In this document: positions 28,639 to 38,243 of the stretch, in pieces
Layout: every line of letters begins with the position of its first letter
Numbering within the stretch: position 1 is the first letter of the stretch
Assembly: GCF_003751085.1 (NCBI RefSeq)
Contig: NZ_RJJY01000002.1
Coordinates: 1,736,001-1,800,000, forward strand
Length of the DNA stretch: 64,000 bases
Origin: Micromonospora sp. Llam0
Lineage (GTDB): Bacteria > Actinomycetota > Actinomycetes > Mycobacteriales > Micromonosporaceae
Direction: 5' to 3'
Made by a program: the position numbers and the translations under genes
The notes under the pieces: model-generated
What the model saw: only the letters and a program-made list of their open reading frames with translations
Database searches by the model: none
What the model was told of the DNA's origin: nothing

Positions 28639-30003
28639 CTAGACGCCGGCCTGCGCCATCCGGGAACCCCGCCGCAGATAGGCGAACCAGGTGACGGCCA
28701 GCATCACCACGAACAGCACGACGTAGAAGCGCAGCGCCGGCTCGATGTTGCCGTACGTCGACTTGGCCCAGGCGTAACAGATCGGCACCAGGAAGCCGCC
28801 GAACGCGCCGACCGACGAGATGATGCCGAGCGCGCCGGCCGCCTCCCGGCGCATCCGCAGCATCGTCTCCGGGGAGCCGCCCCGGTCCTCGCCCTTCACC
28901 CGGAAGATCTTCGAGATCATCCGGTACGTCGACCCGTTGCCGACGCCGGTGGCGACGAACAGCACCATGAAGCTGACGAAGAAGGCGCCCAGGTTCTGCT
29001 GCTGCACCGCCCACAGGGCCGCGTAGGCGCCGACGGCGAGGGCGACGAAGCTGGCCGCGGTCACCCGGGCACCGCCCATCCGGTCGGAGAGCCGACCGCC
29101 GAGCGGCCGGGCGACCGAGCCGATCCCGGCGCCGAGGAACGCCCAGCCGAGCGCGATGTCCGGCCGGTTGAACACCGCGTTGAGCAGGGTCGGGAACGCC
29201 GCCGAGTAGCCGATGAACGAGCCGAACGTGCCAATGTAGAGCAGCGACATGATCCAGGTGTCGGGGTGGCGCAGCGACGACCAGACCGGTTCGACGTCCG
29301 CTTTGGCCTCGACCAGGTTGTCCATGTAGAGGTAGGCGCAGACGGCCGCGATGACGGCCAGCGGGATGTACATCAGGCCGGCCCGGGACAACGCCAGCCC
29401 GCCGCCGAGCACGATCACCTTCGGCACCAGGAACTGCACCACCGCGACGCCGATGTTACCGCCGGCGGCGTTCAGACCGAGCGCCCAGCCCTTTTCGCGT
29501 TCCGGGTAGAAGAACGAGATGTTGGCCATGCTGGACGCGAAGTTTCCGCCGCCGAATCCGGCTGTCGCGGCGATCACCAAAAGTGCGCCGTACCCGATTT
29601 CTGGATTGTTGACCGCCCAGGCGAGACCGGCGGACGGGATGATCAGCAGCAGGGCGGAGACGACTGTCCAGTTCCGGCCACCGAAGATCGGCACCGCGAA
29701 GGTGTACGGCAGCCGCAGGAACGCCCCGACGCCGCTGGGTACGGCGGTCAGCCAGAGCGTCTGGCTGACGCTGAGGTCCCACCCGGCGCTGCTCAGCCGG
29801 ACCACCACGATGCTCCAGAGCAGCCACACCGAGAAGCCGATGTGTTCGGCGAAGATGGAGAAGATGAGGTTACGCCGGGCCACCGGCCGGCCGACCGTGC
29901 GCCAGAAGGTGGGGTCCTCCGGCTCCCAGTGGGCGATCCACCGTTTCCGGTTCTCCTGCGGGCGGGTCTCGATGGTCTCCGCGTTGACTGTCTCGTTGGC
30001 CAT
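28639..30003 (-). CDS. NarK/NasA-family nitrate/nitrite MFS transporter
   Basis: A 454-residue 12-helix transporter. The nitrate signature motif appears as [24 protein letters not shown], and its second-half counterpart as [13 protein letters not shown]. The N-terminal 45 residues are hydrophilic ([13 protein letters not shown]), typical of actinobacterial NarK-like proteins. It imports nitrate or exports nitrite; next to nasA and nirBD, nitrate uptake for assimilation is the likely role. It is separated from nirD by 202 bp, which may hold its own promoter. Confidence 0.9.
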   Translation of the reverse strand: MANETVNAETIETRPQENRKRWIAHWEPEDPTFWRTVGRPVARRNLIFSIFAEHIGFSVWLLWSIVVVRLSSAGWDLSVSQTLWLTAVPSGVGAFLRLPYTFAVPIFGGRNWTVVSALLLIIPSAGLAWAVNNPEIGYGALLVIAATAGFGGGNFASSMANISFFYPEREKGWALGLNAAGGNIGVAVVQFLVPKVIVLGGGLALSRAGLMYIPLAVIAAVCAYLYMDNLVEAKADVEPVWSSLRHPDTWIMSLLYIGTFGSFIGYSAAFPTLLNAVFNRPDIALGWAFLGAGIGSVARPLGGRLSDRMGGARVTAASFVALAVGAYAALWAVQQQNLGAFFVSFMVLFVATGVGNGSTYRMISKIFRVKGEDRGGSPETMLRMRREAAGALGIISSVGAFGGFLVPICYAWAKSTYGNIEPALRFYVVLFVVMLAVTWFAYLRRGSRMAQAGV

Positions 30004-30205
30004 CAGGTTGGCTCCTTAGCCATCGGGTGCCGTAGGGTGGCGATCGAGATGCTGCCGAGCGACGTTTCCGGATCGGCGATGATCGGGCGTCTGCCGGGGT
30101 GGCATTGGGGAGTCAGGCTATGAACTGAATGTTTCCTGACGTGGAAAATGGTGATGTCGGGGCGTGGTCATGGTTCGCACCGGCCCGGCCCCGACGTTGT
30201 GAGAT

Positions 30206-30640
30206 CTACCGGCCGTCGCCACCGGCAGGCGGTGCCGAGGCCCGTGCCGCCGGTGCCGAGACCCACACCGTGCCGGTCGGGTCCTGCCGGACCGGGTAGC
30301 TGCGCAGTGCCGGCTGCCCGGTGCGCGAGCATCCGGTCGCCAACTCGAAGACGTGCTGGTGCAGCGGGCAGATCACCACCTCGGCGTCGATCAGCCCGTC
30401 GGCGAGCGGGCCACCGGCGTGCGGGCAGACCGCCGACACCGCCCGCAACTGCCCCGACGTCAGCCGGAACACCGCCACCAGGTCACCGGCGACCGGGTAG
30501 GCCCGGCCCTCGCCGTGCGGGATGTCGTCGCCGGGTCCGATCCGGTGCTCGACCAGCCGGCCGTCGTCGACGGCGGTCACGGTCGGACCGCCGTCGACCG
30601 GCCCGTCAGCGGTCGGTCGGCCACCGTTCACGGCGGTCAC
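30206..30640 (-). CDS. nirD: Nitrite reductase (NADH) small subunit, Rieske type
   Basis: A 144-residue protein with one Rieske [2Fe-2S] motif: CPHAGGPL and CPLHQHVFEL (CxH then CxxH). The family partners NirB in cytoplasmic NAD(P)H-nitrite reductase. GTG at 30640 overlaps the nirB stop as GTGA, so it is coupled to nirB. The first 30 residues and the C-terminal tail are low complexity. Confidence 0.9.
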   Translation of the reverse strand: MTAVNGGRPTADGPVDGGPTVTAVDDGRLVEHRIGPGDDIPHGEGRAYPVAGDLVAVFRLTSGQLRAVSAVCPHAGGPLADGLIDAEVVICPLHQHVFELATGCSRTGQPALRSYPVRQDPTGTVWVSAPAARASAPPAGGDGR

Positions 30641-33123
30641 GACCAGCTGCCCTCGGCGCGGACCGGCACCGCCGGCAGCGGCACCAGCGGCAACGCGGTG
30701 CGGAACTGGCCCGGTGTCGCCGGGGCGTCCCGTTCCCGCCACGGGTCCCGGTAGCCGGCCACCGCCGTGGCCATCCGTTCGTCGAGTCCGGCGCCGAGCC
30801 CGTCGACATCGTCGACGATCAGTTCCCGCAGCCGGTCGACGCCGACCCGGGGCACGAACGCGTAGGTGCGTTCCAGCCAGTTCGCGTTCTCCCGGTAGTA
30901 CTGCAGGAACCGGCCGGTCACCGCCATCACCTCGTCGGGCGTGTCGACGGTGGCCAGCAGGTCGCCCTTGCGCACGTGGGCGCCGGCCGCGCCGCCGACG
31001 TAGATCTCCCACCGGCCGCCCTCGATCGCGACCACCCCGAGGTCCTTGACGTACGCCTCGGCGCAGTTACGCGGGCAGCCGGTGACCGCCAGCTTGAGTT
31101 TGCCCGGCGCCTCCAGCCCCTGGAACCGTTCCTCGATCGCGATGCCGAGCGCGGTCGAGTCACCCAGGCCGAACCGGCAGAAGTCGCTGCCCACGCAGGT
31201 CTTCACGGTCCGAAAGCTCTTGCCGTACGCGTACCCGGACGGCATGTCCAGGTCGGCCCAGACCTTCGGCAGGTCCTCCTTGCGGATGCCGAGCAGGTCG
31301 ATGCGTTGCCCGCCGGTCAGCTTGACCAGCGGCACCTGGTGCTTCTCGGCCACGTCGGCGATCCGGCGCAGCTGGGCCGGGGTGGTGCAGCCGCCTTTCA
31401 TCTGCGGCACCACGGAGAAGGTGCCGTCGCGTTGGATGTTGGCGTGCACCCGGTCGTTGATGAACCGGGCGCCGCGCTCGTCGACGTACTCTTCGCCCCA
31501 CATCATCCGCAGCAGCGACACCAGCCCCATCTTGCTCTTGGCGTCCTCGCGCCCGTCGGCGAGCGCGGCGAACACCGCCGACACGCTGCGCAGTCCGCAG
31601 GCGCGGATCTCGGCCATCAGGGTCGGCTTGTCCATCGGCACCCCGGGCACATACCAGTTCGCCGCTGGGTCCTCCGCGACCTCGCCGCCGGCGGCCCACT
31701 CGACGATCTGGCCGACCAGGCTCTTGCACGAGCCGCAGCCTTTGCCGGCCCGGGTGGCGTCCATCACCCCGCTCACCGTGCGGACCCCGCCGGCGACGGT
31801 GGCGACCAGCGCGCCCTTGCTGACCCCGTTGCAGTTGCACACCTGGGTGTCGTCGTCGAGTTCGGCGGCGGACACCTCGGCCGGCGGCCCGCCGAGGTCG
31901 AACAGCAGCCGGACCCGCTCCTCCGGCAGCGGCGAACCCCGGTCGAACGCCTGCATCAGGAAGCCGACCTTGCTCACGTCCCCGACCAGGGTGGCACCGA
32001 TCAGCCGGTCGTCGCGGACCACCACGCTCTTGTAGACGCCGCGCCGGGGTTCGGCGAAGACCACGAACTCGTCGTCGTCGCGTTCCGGCGCGGTCACCCC
32101 CATGGCGGCCACGTCGACCCCGGCGACCTTCAGCTTGGTCGCGGTCCGCGAGCCGTGGTACGCCGCCGTCGGGTCGGTGCCGGTGAGCTGCCCGGCGAGC
32201 ACCTTCGCCTGGTCCCACAGCGGCGCGACCAGGCCGTACGTCTGGCCACGGTGCTGCACGCACTCACCGACCGCGTAGATGTCCGGCTCGTCGAGCACCC
32301 GCAGGTGGTCGTCGACGACGATTCCCCGCTCCACCGGCAGCCCGCTGACCTGTGCGAGCGTGGTGTTGGGCCGGATCCCGGCGGCGATCACCACCATGTC
32401 AGCGGCGAACGTGCGTCCGTCGGCGAGCCGGCCCCCTTCGACGGCGTCCCGGCCGAGGATCCGTTCGGTGCGGGCCTGCGTGACGACGTCGATGCCGAGT
32501 CGTTCGACGCTGCGCCGCAGGATGTCGCCGCCGGTGGCGTCGAGCTGCGCGTTCATCAGGTGCCCGGCGGCGTGCAGCAGGGCCACCGACACGCCGTACT
32601 GCTGCAGGCCGCGGGCGGCCTCCAGGCCGAGCAGGCCGCCGCCGATCACCACCGCCCGCTGGTGGTCGCGGGCGTAGCGAATCATCGCCCGGGTGTCGTC
32701 GAGTGTGCGGAAGGTGAAAACTCCCTGGTGGAAGCCGCGTCGTGGGTGGTGGGCGCCGTCGATCGGCGGCACGAACGGCACGCTGCCGGTGGCGATCACC
32801 AACTTGTCGTACGGGGTGGTGGTGCCGTCGACGGCGTGCACCGCCCTGGCGAACCGGTCGATCCGGGTGACCTCCACCCCGGCCCGCAGGGTGATGCCGT
32901 TCTCCTCGTACCAGGGCAGGCTGTTGAGGAAGATGCCGTCCTCGGCCTCGACGCCGGAGAGCACGTTGGACAGCAGAATCCGGTTGTAGTTGCCGTACGG
33001 TTCGGCGCCGAACATGGTGATCTCGTAGCGGTCCGGGCCGACCCGGTCGATGATCTCCTCGACGGTACGGGCACCGGCCATGCCGTTGCCGACCACCACC
33101 AGCCTCGGTCGTCGCTGCGTCAA
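30637..33123 (-). CDS. nirB: Nitrite reductase (NAD(P)H) large subunit
   Basis: An 828-residue enzyme that reduces nitrite to ammonium with six electrons. Order of domains: FAD/NAD pyridine nucleotide-disulphide oxidoreductase (VVVGNGMAGARTVEEI; GGGLLGLEAARGL), a BFD [2Fe-2S] domain (CNCNGVSKGAL and CGSCKSL), then ferredoxin-like and sirohaem/[4Fe-4S] domains with CVGSDFCRFGLGDS and CPRNCAEAY. The start is TTG at 33123, 5 nt after GGAGGTG. It starts 1 bp after the stop of a small gene of unknown function and overlaps nirD. Confidence 0.95.
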   Translation of the reverse strand: MTQRRPRLVVVGNGMAGARTVEEIIDRVGPDRYEITMFGAEPYGNYNRILLSNVLSGVEAEDGIFLNSLPWYEENGITLRAGVEVTRIDRFARAVHAVDGTTTPYDKLVIATGSVPFVPPIDGAHHPRRGFHQGVFTFRTLDDTRAMIRYARDHQRAVVIGGGLLGLEAARGLQQYGVSVALLHAAGHLMNAQLDATGGDILRRSVERLGIDVVTQARTERILGRDAVEGGRLADGRTFAADMVVIAAGIRPNTTLAQVSGLPVERGIVVDDHLRVLDEPDIYAVGECVQHRGQTYGLVAPLWDQAKVLAGQLTGTDPTAAYHGSRTATKLKVAGVDVAAMGVTAPERDDDEFVVFAEPRRGVYKSVVVRDDRLIGATLVGDVSKVGFLMQAFDRGSPLPEERVRLLFDLGGPPAEVSAAELDDDTQVCNCNGVSKGALVATVAGGVRTVSGVMDATRAGKGCGSCKSLVGQIVEWAAGGEVAEDPAANWYVPGVPMDKPTLMAEIRACGLRSVSAVFAALADGREDAKSKMGLVSLLRMMWGEEYVDERGARFINDRVHANIQRDGTFSVVPQMKGGCTTPAQLRRIADVAEKHQVPLVKLTGGQRIDLLGIRKEDLPKVWADLDMPSGYAYGKSFRTVKTCVGSDFCRFGLGDSTALGIAIEERFQGLEAPGKLKLAVTGCPRNCAEAYVKDLGVVAIEGGRWEIYVGGAAGAHVRKGDLLATVDTPDEVMAVTGRFLQYYRENANWLERTYAFVPRVGVDRLRELIVDDVDGLGAGLDERMATAVAGYRDPWRERDAPATPGQFRTALPLVPLPAVPVRAEGSWS

Positions 33124-33124
33124 C

Positions 33125-33472
33125 TCACACCTCCACCAGGCCGAGATCGAGCACGACCGTGCCGGCGGTGCCGGCCGGCGCGGCGACCTGCAGCTCCACC
33201 ACGGTGCCGGCGGCCAGGTCCTCGACCACCCGCAGCGGTACGTGCACCGCGTCGCGGGCGCCGATCGGGAAGTAGCGCATCGGGTCGCCGTCGCGCAGCA
33301 GCAGGACGTAGACCAGCTCGCCGCTGCTGTTGCCGCCCCGGAAGTAGACGGTCTGCGCGACCAGCCCGTCCGGCACCGTGTAGCGCAGGCTGCCGTCCAG
33401 CGGCAGCGGCGTCTCCAACCCTTTGCCGTCGAACGCGAACACTCCTTGCAGGAAACGTGGGGTCGACTGCAT
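33125..33472 (-). CDS. Small protein of unknown function in the nitrate assimilation operon
   Basis: A 115-residue soluble protein, mostly predicted beta strand (FLQGVFAFDGKG, YTVPDGLVAQTVYFRGGNSS, VYVLLLRDGDPMRYFPIGA, VVELQVAAP). No family was recognised. The ATG at 33472 follows GAAGGGA. It lies between nasA (14 bp gap) and nirB (1 bp gap) in one direction, so it is surely part of the operon; an accessory or electron-transfer-linked role is a guess. The regular strand pattern and the RYFPIGARDAVHVPL segment look conserved rather than random. Confidence 0.75.
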   Translation of the reverse strand: MQSTPRFLQGVFAFDGKGLETPLPLDGSLRYTVPDGLVAQTVYFRGGNSSGELVYVLLLRDGDPMRYFPIGARDAVHVPLRVVEDLAAGTVVELQVAAPAGTAGTVVLDLGLVEV

Positions 33473-33486
33473 CGTGGGTCCCTTCG

Positions 33487-35646
33487 TCAGGTGGCGGGAT
33501 CGTCCGGGGCGGCGCTGCTCCGGCCGGCTCCGGCGGGTCCGGCGAGGCGGCGGACCGCGACCGCGCAGACCTTGAACGCCGGCATCCGGGAATGCCGGTC
33601 CAGGGTCGGATCGGTCAGCGCGTTGGCGCTGGCCAGGCCGCCCCAGTGGAACGGCACGAAGATGGTGTCCGGGCGGATGTGCTCGGTCAGGTACGCCCGG
33701 AACACCGCCCGGCCCCGGCGGGTGGTCAACTCGACCAGGTCGGCGGTGCCGATGCCGAGCCGGCGGGCCAGGTCGGGGTGGATCTCCGCCTTCGGATCGC
33801 TGGCCGTGCTGCTCAGCGACGGCGATCGGCGGGTCTGGTTGCCGCTCTGGTACTGGCCCATGATCCGGCCGGTGGTGAGCAGGTACGGGTAGCTGCGGTC
33901 GGGCAGTTCGGCCGGATCCCGGTGCTCCACCCGGATGAACCGGGCCCGCCCGTCGGGCGTGGCGAACCGCTCGGTGAACAGTCGCGGCGTACCCGGATGG
34001 TCGTCGGCCGGGCACGGCCAGAACACCCCGTCCTCGGCCTCGATCCGCTGGTAGCTGATGCCGGCGTAGTCGGCGATCCCGCCGGCGCTGGCCCGGCGCA
34101 GTTCGTCGTAGACGGTCTGCGGGTCGGCGGAGAAGTACCTGCCCCGGCCGAGCCGGTCGGCGAGCGCGGCCAGCACGCTCAGGTCGTCGCGTACCCCGTC
34201 CGGTGGCGGCAGCACCCGGCGGCGGCGCAGCACCCGGCCCTCCAGGTTGGTCATGGTGCCCTCCTCCTCGGCCCATTGGGCGGTGGGCAGCACCACGTCG
34301 GCGACGGCGGCCGTCTCGGACCGGAAGATGTCCGACACGGCGAGGAAGTCCAGCGCGGCCAGCCGGTCGGCGACCCGGTCCCGGTCCGGCGCGGAGACCA
34401 GGATGTTGGAGGCGAACACCAGCATCGCGCGCACCCCGCCGGGGCTGCCGATCCGGTCGATCATCTCGGTGGCGGAGACCCCCGGGCCGGGCAGTTCGGC
34501 CGGGTCGACGCCCCACACGGCGGCGACATGGGCGCGGGCCGCCGGGTCGTCGAGACGCCGGTAGCCGGGCAGCTGGTCGGCCTTCTGGCCGTGTTCGCGG
34601 CCGCCCTGGCCGTTGCCCTGCCCGGTGATCGTGCCGTAGCCGCTGCCGGGCCGGCCGGGCAGACCGAGGGCGAGGGCCAGATTGATGTACGCCTGCGCGG
34701 TGTCCGTACCGCTGCTGTGCTGCTCGGCACCGCGGGCGGTGAGGATCATCGCGGTCGGCGCGGTGGCGAGGGCCTGCACCGTACGCTGCAGCAACTCCTC
34801 GGACACGCCGGTGATCCGCTCCACCCGGTCCGGCCAGTAGCCGGCGACGGCGGTGCGGACCGCGTCGAACCCGGTGGTGCGCTCCCGCACGTACGCCTGG
34901 TCGACGTAGCCGGCCCGGATGGCGATGTGCAGCAGCCCGTTGGCCAGCGCCAGGTCGGCGCCGGGCGCCACCGGCAGGTGGATCCCGGCGCCCCGGGCGG
35001 TCGCCGTACGGCGCGGGTCGGCAACGATGTGGACCGCGCCGGCGGCCCGGCCGGCGTCGAAGTACTGCATCGCTGGTGGCATGGTGTCGGCCGGGTTGCC
35101 GCCGACGACCAGCACAGCGCGGGCGTCGGCGATGTCGGCCAGCGGGAACGGCAGGCCCCGGTCGATACCGAAGGCCCGGTTGCCGGCGGTGGCCGACGAC
35201 GACATGCAGAACCGGCCGTTGTAGTCGATGTGCGGGGTGCGCAGCCCGACCCGGGCGAACTTGCCGAGCTGGTACGCCTTCTCGTTGGTCAGCCCGCCGC
35301 CGCCGAACAGGCCGACGCTGGCCGGTCCGTACCGGTGCTGGCTGGCCTGTATGGCGGCGGTGATCCGGTCGAGGGCCTCGTCCCAGCTGGCCGGGCGCAG
35401 CGGGCTGCGCCGGTCGACCGGGTCGGTGCGTACCAGCGGGGTGAGCAGCCGGTCCGGGTGGTCGAGCAGTTCGGGCGCGCTCCAGCCCTTGGCGCACAGC
35501 CCGCCCCGGTTGGTGGGGAAGTCGGTCGGTTCGACAACCGGTGGTCGGGGCGGTGCCGGCCACATCCGTACGCCGCACTGCAGCGAGCAGTACGGGCAGT
35601 GGGTCGGCACGCTTCCGCCCAGGTCGGGACTGCCGTGGTCGCCCAT
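33487..35646 (-). CDS. nasA: Assimilatory nitrate reductase catalytic subunit (molybdopterin oxidoreductase)
   Basis: A 719-residue Mo-bisMGD enzyme that reduces nitrate to nitrite in the cytoplasm. The N-terminal [4Fe-4S] motif is HCPYCSLQCG with the last Cys in GGLCAKG. Molybdopterin motifs include GGGGLTNEKAYQLGKFAR, RFCMSSSATAGNRAFG, VGGNPADTMP, ITGQGNGQGGREHGQKADQLPGY and, in the C-terminal dinucleotide-binding domain, LLTTGRIMGQYQSGNQTRRS. It has no C-terminal [2Fe-2S] domain. It heads the operon nasA-orf-nirB-nirD; ATG at 35646. Confidence 0.9.
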   Translation of the reverse strand: MGDHGSPDLGGSVPTHCPYCSLQCGVRMWPAPPRPPVVEPTDFPTNRGGLCAKGWSAPELLDHPDRLLTPLVRTDPVDRRSPLRPASWDEALDRITAAIQASQHRYGPASVGLFGGGGLTNEKAYQLGKFARVGLRTPHIDYNGRFCMSSSATAGNRAFGIDRGLPFPLADIADARAVLVVGGNPADTMPPAMQYFDAGRAAGAVHIVADPRRTATARGAGIHLPVAPGADLALANGLLHIAIRAGYVDQAYVRERTTGFDAVRTAVAGYWPDRVERITGVSEELLQRTVQALATAPTAMILTARGAEQHSSGTDTAQAYINLALALGLPGRPGSGYGTITGQGNGQGGREHGQKADQLPGYRRLDDPAARAHVAAVWGVDPAELPGPGVSATEMIDRIGSPGGVRAMLVFASNILVSAPDRDRVADRLAALDFLAVSDIFRSETAAVADVVLPTAQWAEEEGTMTNLEGRVLRRRRVLPPPDGVRDDLSVLAALADRLGRGRYFSADPQTVYDELRRASAGGIADYAGISYQRIEAEDGVFWPCPADDHPGTPRLFTERFATPDGRARFIRVEHRDPAELPDRSYPYLLTTGRIMGQYQSGNQTRRSPSLSSTASDPKAEIHPDLARRLGIGTADLVELTTRRGRAVFRAYLTEHIRPDTIFVPFHWGGLASANALTDPTLDRHSRMPAFKVCAVAVRRLAGPAGAGRSSAAPDDPAT

Positions 35647-35752
35647 CGCCCAAGAGTGGGAAATCGACGTTGCGCTATCGTGTTGCCCGCGTCACATCGG
35701 TGTTGCCAACTACTGTTGATCTTGTCGATCTGGATGTGATCAGAGTCAGTTG

Positions 35753-36265
35753 TCAGTCACCGGCGACGATCGATTCGGCGCTTACGGTGCCGTCGGTCGC
35801 CGTCTCGCCGTCCACCGACACCGGTGCGCCAACAGCCAACCCGTCGAGGTCACCGGGCACCCGGACCGCCGTCCCGTCATCGGTGTGCACGATCACCACC
35901 TCCCCGGCGTCGGTCTCCACGTACACCGTGTCGCCGTCGACCAACTTCACCGTGCCGACCGCTGCCGGTTCCTGACCGGTCCCTCCCTCACCGGTCCCTT
36001 CCTGGCCCGTCGTGGCGGCCGTACCGCCCGGCTGAAACTGCCCCGCCCCCGGCTGGAACTGCCCGGCGCCGGCCCCGCGCAGTCCGGGCCCGGTCCCCGC
36101 GCCGGTTCCGTCGTCCGACGGCACCGCCACGCCGACGGCGAACCCGGCGACGAGCAGCAGCACGGCGAACAGCCACGGAGTGAGCCGGTTGGTCCACGGC
36201 CGAGGCGTCGCAGCGGCCAGCCATTCGATTTCGTCGTCGCGCACGTCATCTCCACCAGTCGTCAT
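35753..36265 (-). CDS. Membrane-anchored DUF5666-like protein of the efflux operon
   Basis: A 170-residue protein: cytoplasmic N-terminus, one membrane helix (LTPWLFAVLLLVAGFAVGVAV), a Gly/Gln-rich stretch with the repeat GAGQFQPG, and a small beta-barrel-like C-terminal domain (GTVKLVDGDTVYVETDAGEVVIVHTDDGTAVRV, then VGAPVSVDGET) like the DUF5666/OB-type domain. It is the last gene of the efflux operon, 11 bp after the permease. Function unknown; possibly an extracytoplasmic accessory of the exporter. Confidence 0.65.
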   Translation of the reverse strand: MTTGGDDVRDDEIEWLAAATPRPWTNRLTPWLFAVLLLVAGFAVGVAVPSDDGTGAGTGPGLRGAGAGQFQPGAGQFQPGGTAATTGQEGTGEGGTGQEPAAVGTVKLVDGDTVYVETDAGEVVIVHTDDGTAVRVPGDLDGLAVGAPVSVDGETATDGTVSAESIVAGD

Positions 36266-36276
36266 CGATCGGCCGC

Positions 36277-37497
36277 CTACTCGTACCGCAGGGCGTCGAT
36301 GGGTCGCAGATTCGCCGCCCGGCGAGCGGGAACGCTGCCGAAGAAGAGCCCGATCGCCACCGACACACCCAGCGCCAGCAACACCGAACTCGGCACGATC
36401 ACCGGCTCCACCCCGACGATGGTGAACCGGCTACCGATCACCGCGACCGCGACCCCCGCCGCGCCGCCGATCGCGCTGAGCAGCGTCGCCTCGACGAGGA
36501 ACTGGGTCATGATCGTGCCCGGTGGGGCACCCAGCGCCTTGCGGATACCGATCTCACGGGTCCGTTCGGTCACCGTCACCAGCATGATGTTGGTGATGCC
36601 GATCCCGCCGACCAGCAGGCTGATCGCCGCGACCGCGCCGAGCAGAACGGTGAACGTCTCCGCCGTCGACGCCTGGGTTTCGAGTAGCTGCGACGCGTTC
36701 TGAATCCGGTACGCCTGGCTGGTGCCGCCGACCCCGGTGCCGCCAGCGCCGCCAGCGCTGTCGCTCGCGAGCCTGCGGTCCAGGATCGCGCTGACCTGCG
36801 CCTGCGCGGCGTCGACCCGGTCCGGTCCGGTCGCCTCCACCAGCACCGAGCTAATCGAGCCGTACCCGGTCAGCGCCTGACGCACCGCGCTCAGCGGGGC
36901 CACCACCAGGTCGTTGGCGTCCTGCAGGCCGCCGGAGGAGGTCTTCTCGGCGAGTACGCCGACCACGGTGAACAGGGCACCGTCGACCATCAACTGGCTG
37001 CCCAGCGGATCCGCCCCGGCGAAGAGTTCGTCGACGACGGTCTGCCCGACCAGCGCCACCCGCCGGCCCTGGGCGACGTCGGCGTCGGTGAACGCGGCAC
37101 CCTCGTCGACCTGCGTGTTCGACGCGGCCAGGTAGCTCGGGTAGCTGCCGACGAACTGGCCGACGGAGTGGTCGGCGTCGCCGTAGGTGAGCGTCGCCGA
37201 GGTGCTGACCACCGGCGACACCGAACGGACGTCCGGGGCGAGCACCGGATCGTGCAGCGCCTCGGCGACCTCGACGGTCAGGCCGGTGCTGCCGCCGCCG
37301 GACGCCGACACGGTGATGGTGTTGGTGCCGAGCGCCTCGATCCGGTCGCTGATCGACTGCGCCGAGCCGTTGCCCACCGCGACGAGCAGGATCACCGCCG
37401 CCACGCCGATCAGGACGCCGAGTGTGGTCAACGCCGACCGCAGCTTGTTCGCTCCGACGCCGCGAAACGCGGATCGGACGATCTCTACCGGCCCCAC
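36277..37497 (-). CDS. MacB-type ABC transporter permease
   Basis: A 406-residue permease with the MacB layout: N-terminal helix (LRSALTTLGVLIGVAAVILLVAVG), a large extracytoplasmic domain (ITVSASGGG onward, SVSPVV, GRRVALVGQTVV), and three C-terminal helices ending in RPIDALRYE. The short coupling segment TERTREIGIRKALGAP is typical. With the ATPase and the two adaptors it forms a tripartite-like exporter or mechanotransmission system. The GTG start lies inside the end of the ATPase gene (13-bp overlap). Confidence 0.9.
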   Translation of the reverse strand: MGPVEIVRSAFRGVGANKLRSALTTLGVLIGVAAVILLVAVGNGSAQSISDRIEALGTNTITVSASGGGSTGLTVEVAEALHDPVLAPDVRSVSPVVSTSATLTYGDADHSVGQFVGSYPSYLAASNTQVDEGAAFTDADVAQGRRVALVGQTVVDELFAGADPLGSQLMVDGALFTVVGVLAEKTSSGGLQDANDLVVAPLSAVRQALTGYGSISSVLVEATGPDRVDAAQAQVSAILDRRLASDSAGGAGGTGVGGTSQAYRIQNASQLLETQASTAETFTVLLGAVAAISLLVGGIGITNIMLVTVTERTREIGIRKALGAPPGTIMTQFLVEATLLSAIGGAAGVAVAVIGSRFTIVGVEPVIVPSSVLLALGVSVAIGLFFGSVPARRAANLRPIDALRYE

Positions 37498-38243
37498 GGG
37501 GCAACCTCCCGGTACGGCATGCCCACAGTTGGCTGACCGGCAGTTGGCTGACCGATCGCGGCTCGCCGGTCGTCGGAGACGATCTGCCCGTCGCGTACCC
37601 GCAGCAGCCGGCGGGTCCGGTCGGCCACCTCCGGCTCGTGGGTGATCAGCAGGATGGTGCGGCCGTCCGCGTTGAGTCGGTCGAAGATGGACAGCACTTC
37701 CTCCGTGGAGCCGGTGTCCAGGTTTCCGGTCGGTTCGTCGGCCAGCACCAGCGCCGGTTCGGTGACCAGCGCGCGGGCGACCGCGACCCGCTGCTGCTGG
37801 CCGCCGGAGAGCTGATTCGGCAGGTGCCCGGCCCGGTCGGCGAGCCCGACCAGGTCGAGGGCGGCCAACGCCCGGCGGCGCCGAGCCGCCGGGCGAACTC
37901 CGGCGTACGCCAGCGGCAGTTCGACGTTCGCCACGGCGGTGGTCCGGGGGATCAGGTTGAACGACTGGAAGACGAAGCCGATGCGTCGGTTGCGGACCAT
38001 GGCCAGTTGCCGTTCGGTGAGCCGGCTGACGTCCAACCCGTCGATCAGGTACTGGCCGGTGCTCGGCACGTCCAGGCAGCCGAGGATGTTCATCAACGTC
38101 GACTTGCCGGAGCCGGACGAGCCCATCACGGCGACGAAATCACCCCGGTCGACCTGCAGGGACACTCCGCGCAGGGCGGCGACCGCCGACTCGCCGACGC
38201 CGTACACCTTGGTCACGTCCCGCACGTCCAGGACGGGGTTCAC
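37485..38243 (-). CDS. MacB/LolD-type ABC transporter ATP-binding protein
   Basis: A 252-residue ATPase: Walker A GSSGSGKST, the Q-loop FVFQSFNL, signature LSGGQQQRVAVARAL, Walker B ALVLADEPTGNLD and His switch ITHEPEVA. TKVYGVGESAVAALRGVSL is typical of the MacB subfamily. GTG at 38243 overlaps the upstream adaptor stop as GTGA. The last 30 residues contain a short GQPTAGQPTVG repeat. Confidence 0.93.
   Translation of the reverse strand: MNPVLDVRDVTKVYGVGESAVAALRGVSLQVDRGDFVAVMGSSGSGKSTLMNILGCLDVPSTGQYLIDGLDVSRLTERQLAMVRNRRIGFVFQSFNLIPRTTAVANVELPLAYAGVRPAARRRRALAALDLVGLADRAGHLPNQLSGGQQQRVAVARALVTEPALVLADEPTGNLDTGSTEEVLSIFDRLNADGRTILLITHEPEVADRTRRLLRVRDGQIVSDDRRAAIGQPTAGQPTVGMPYREVAPWGR

Noticed and set aside
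30148..35739. A 1,863-codon open frame on the + strand
   Set aside because: It lies entirely antisense to nasA, the small nitrate-operon gene, nirB and nirD, is Arg/Pro/Gly/His-rich without any domain, and is open only because of the GC-rich third positions of those genes.
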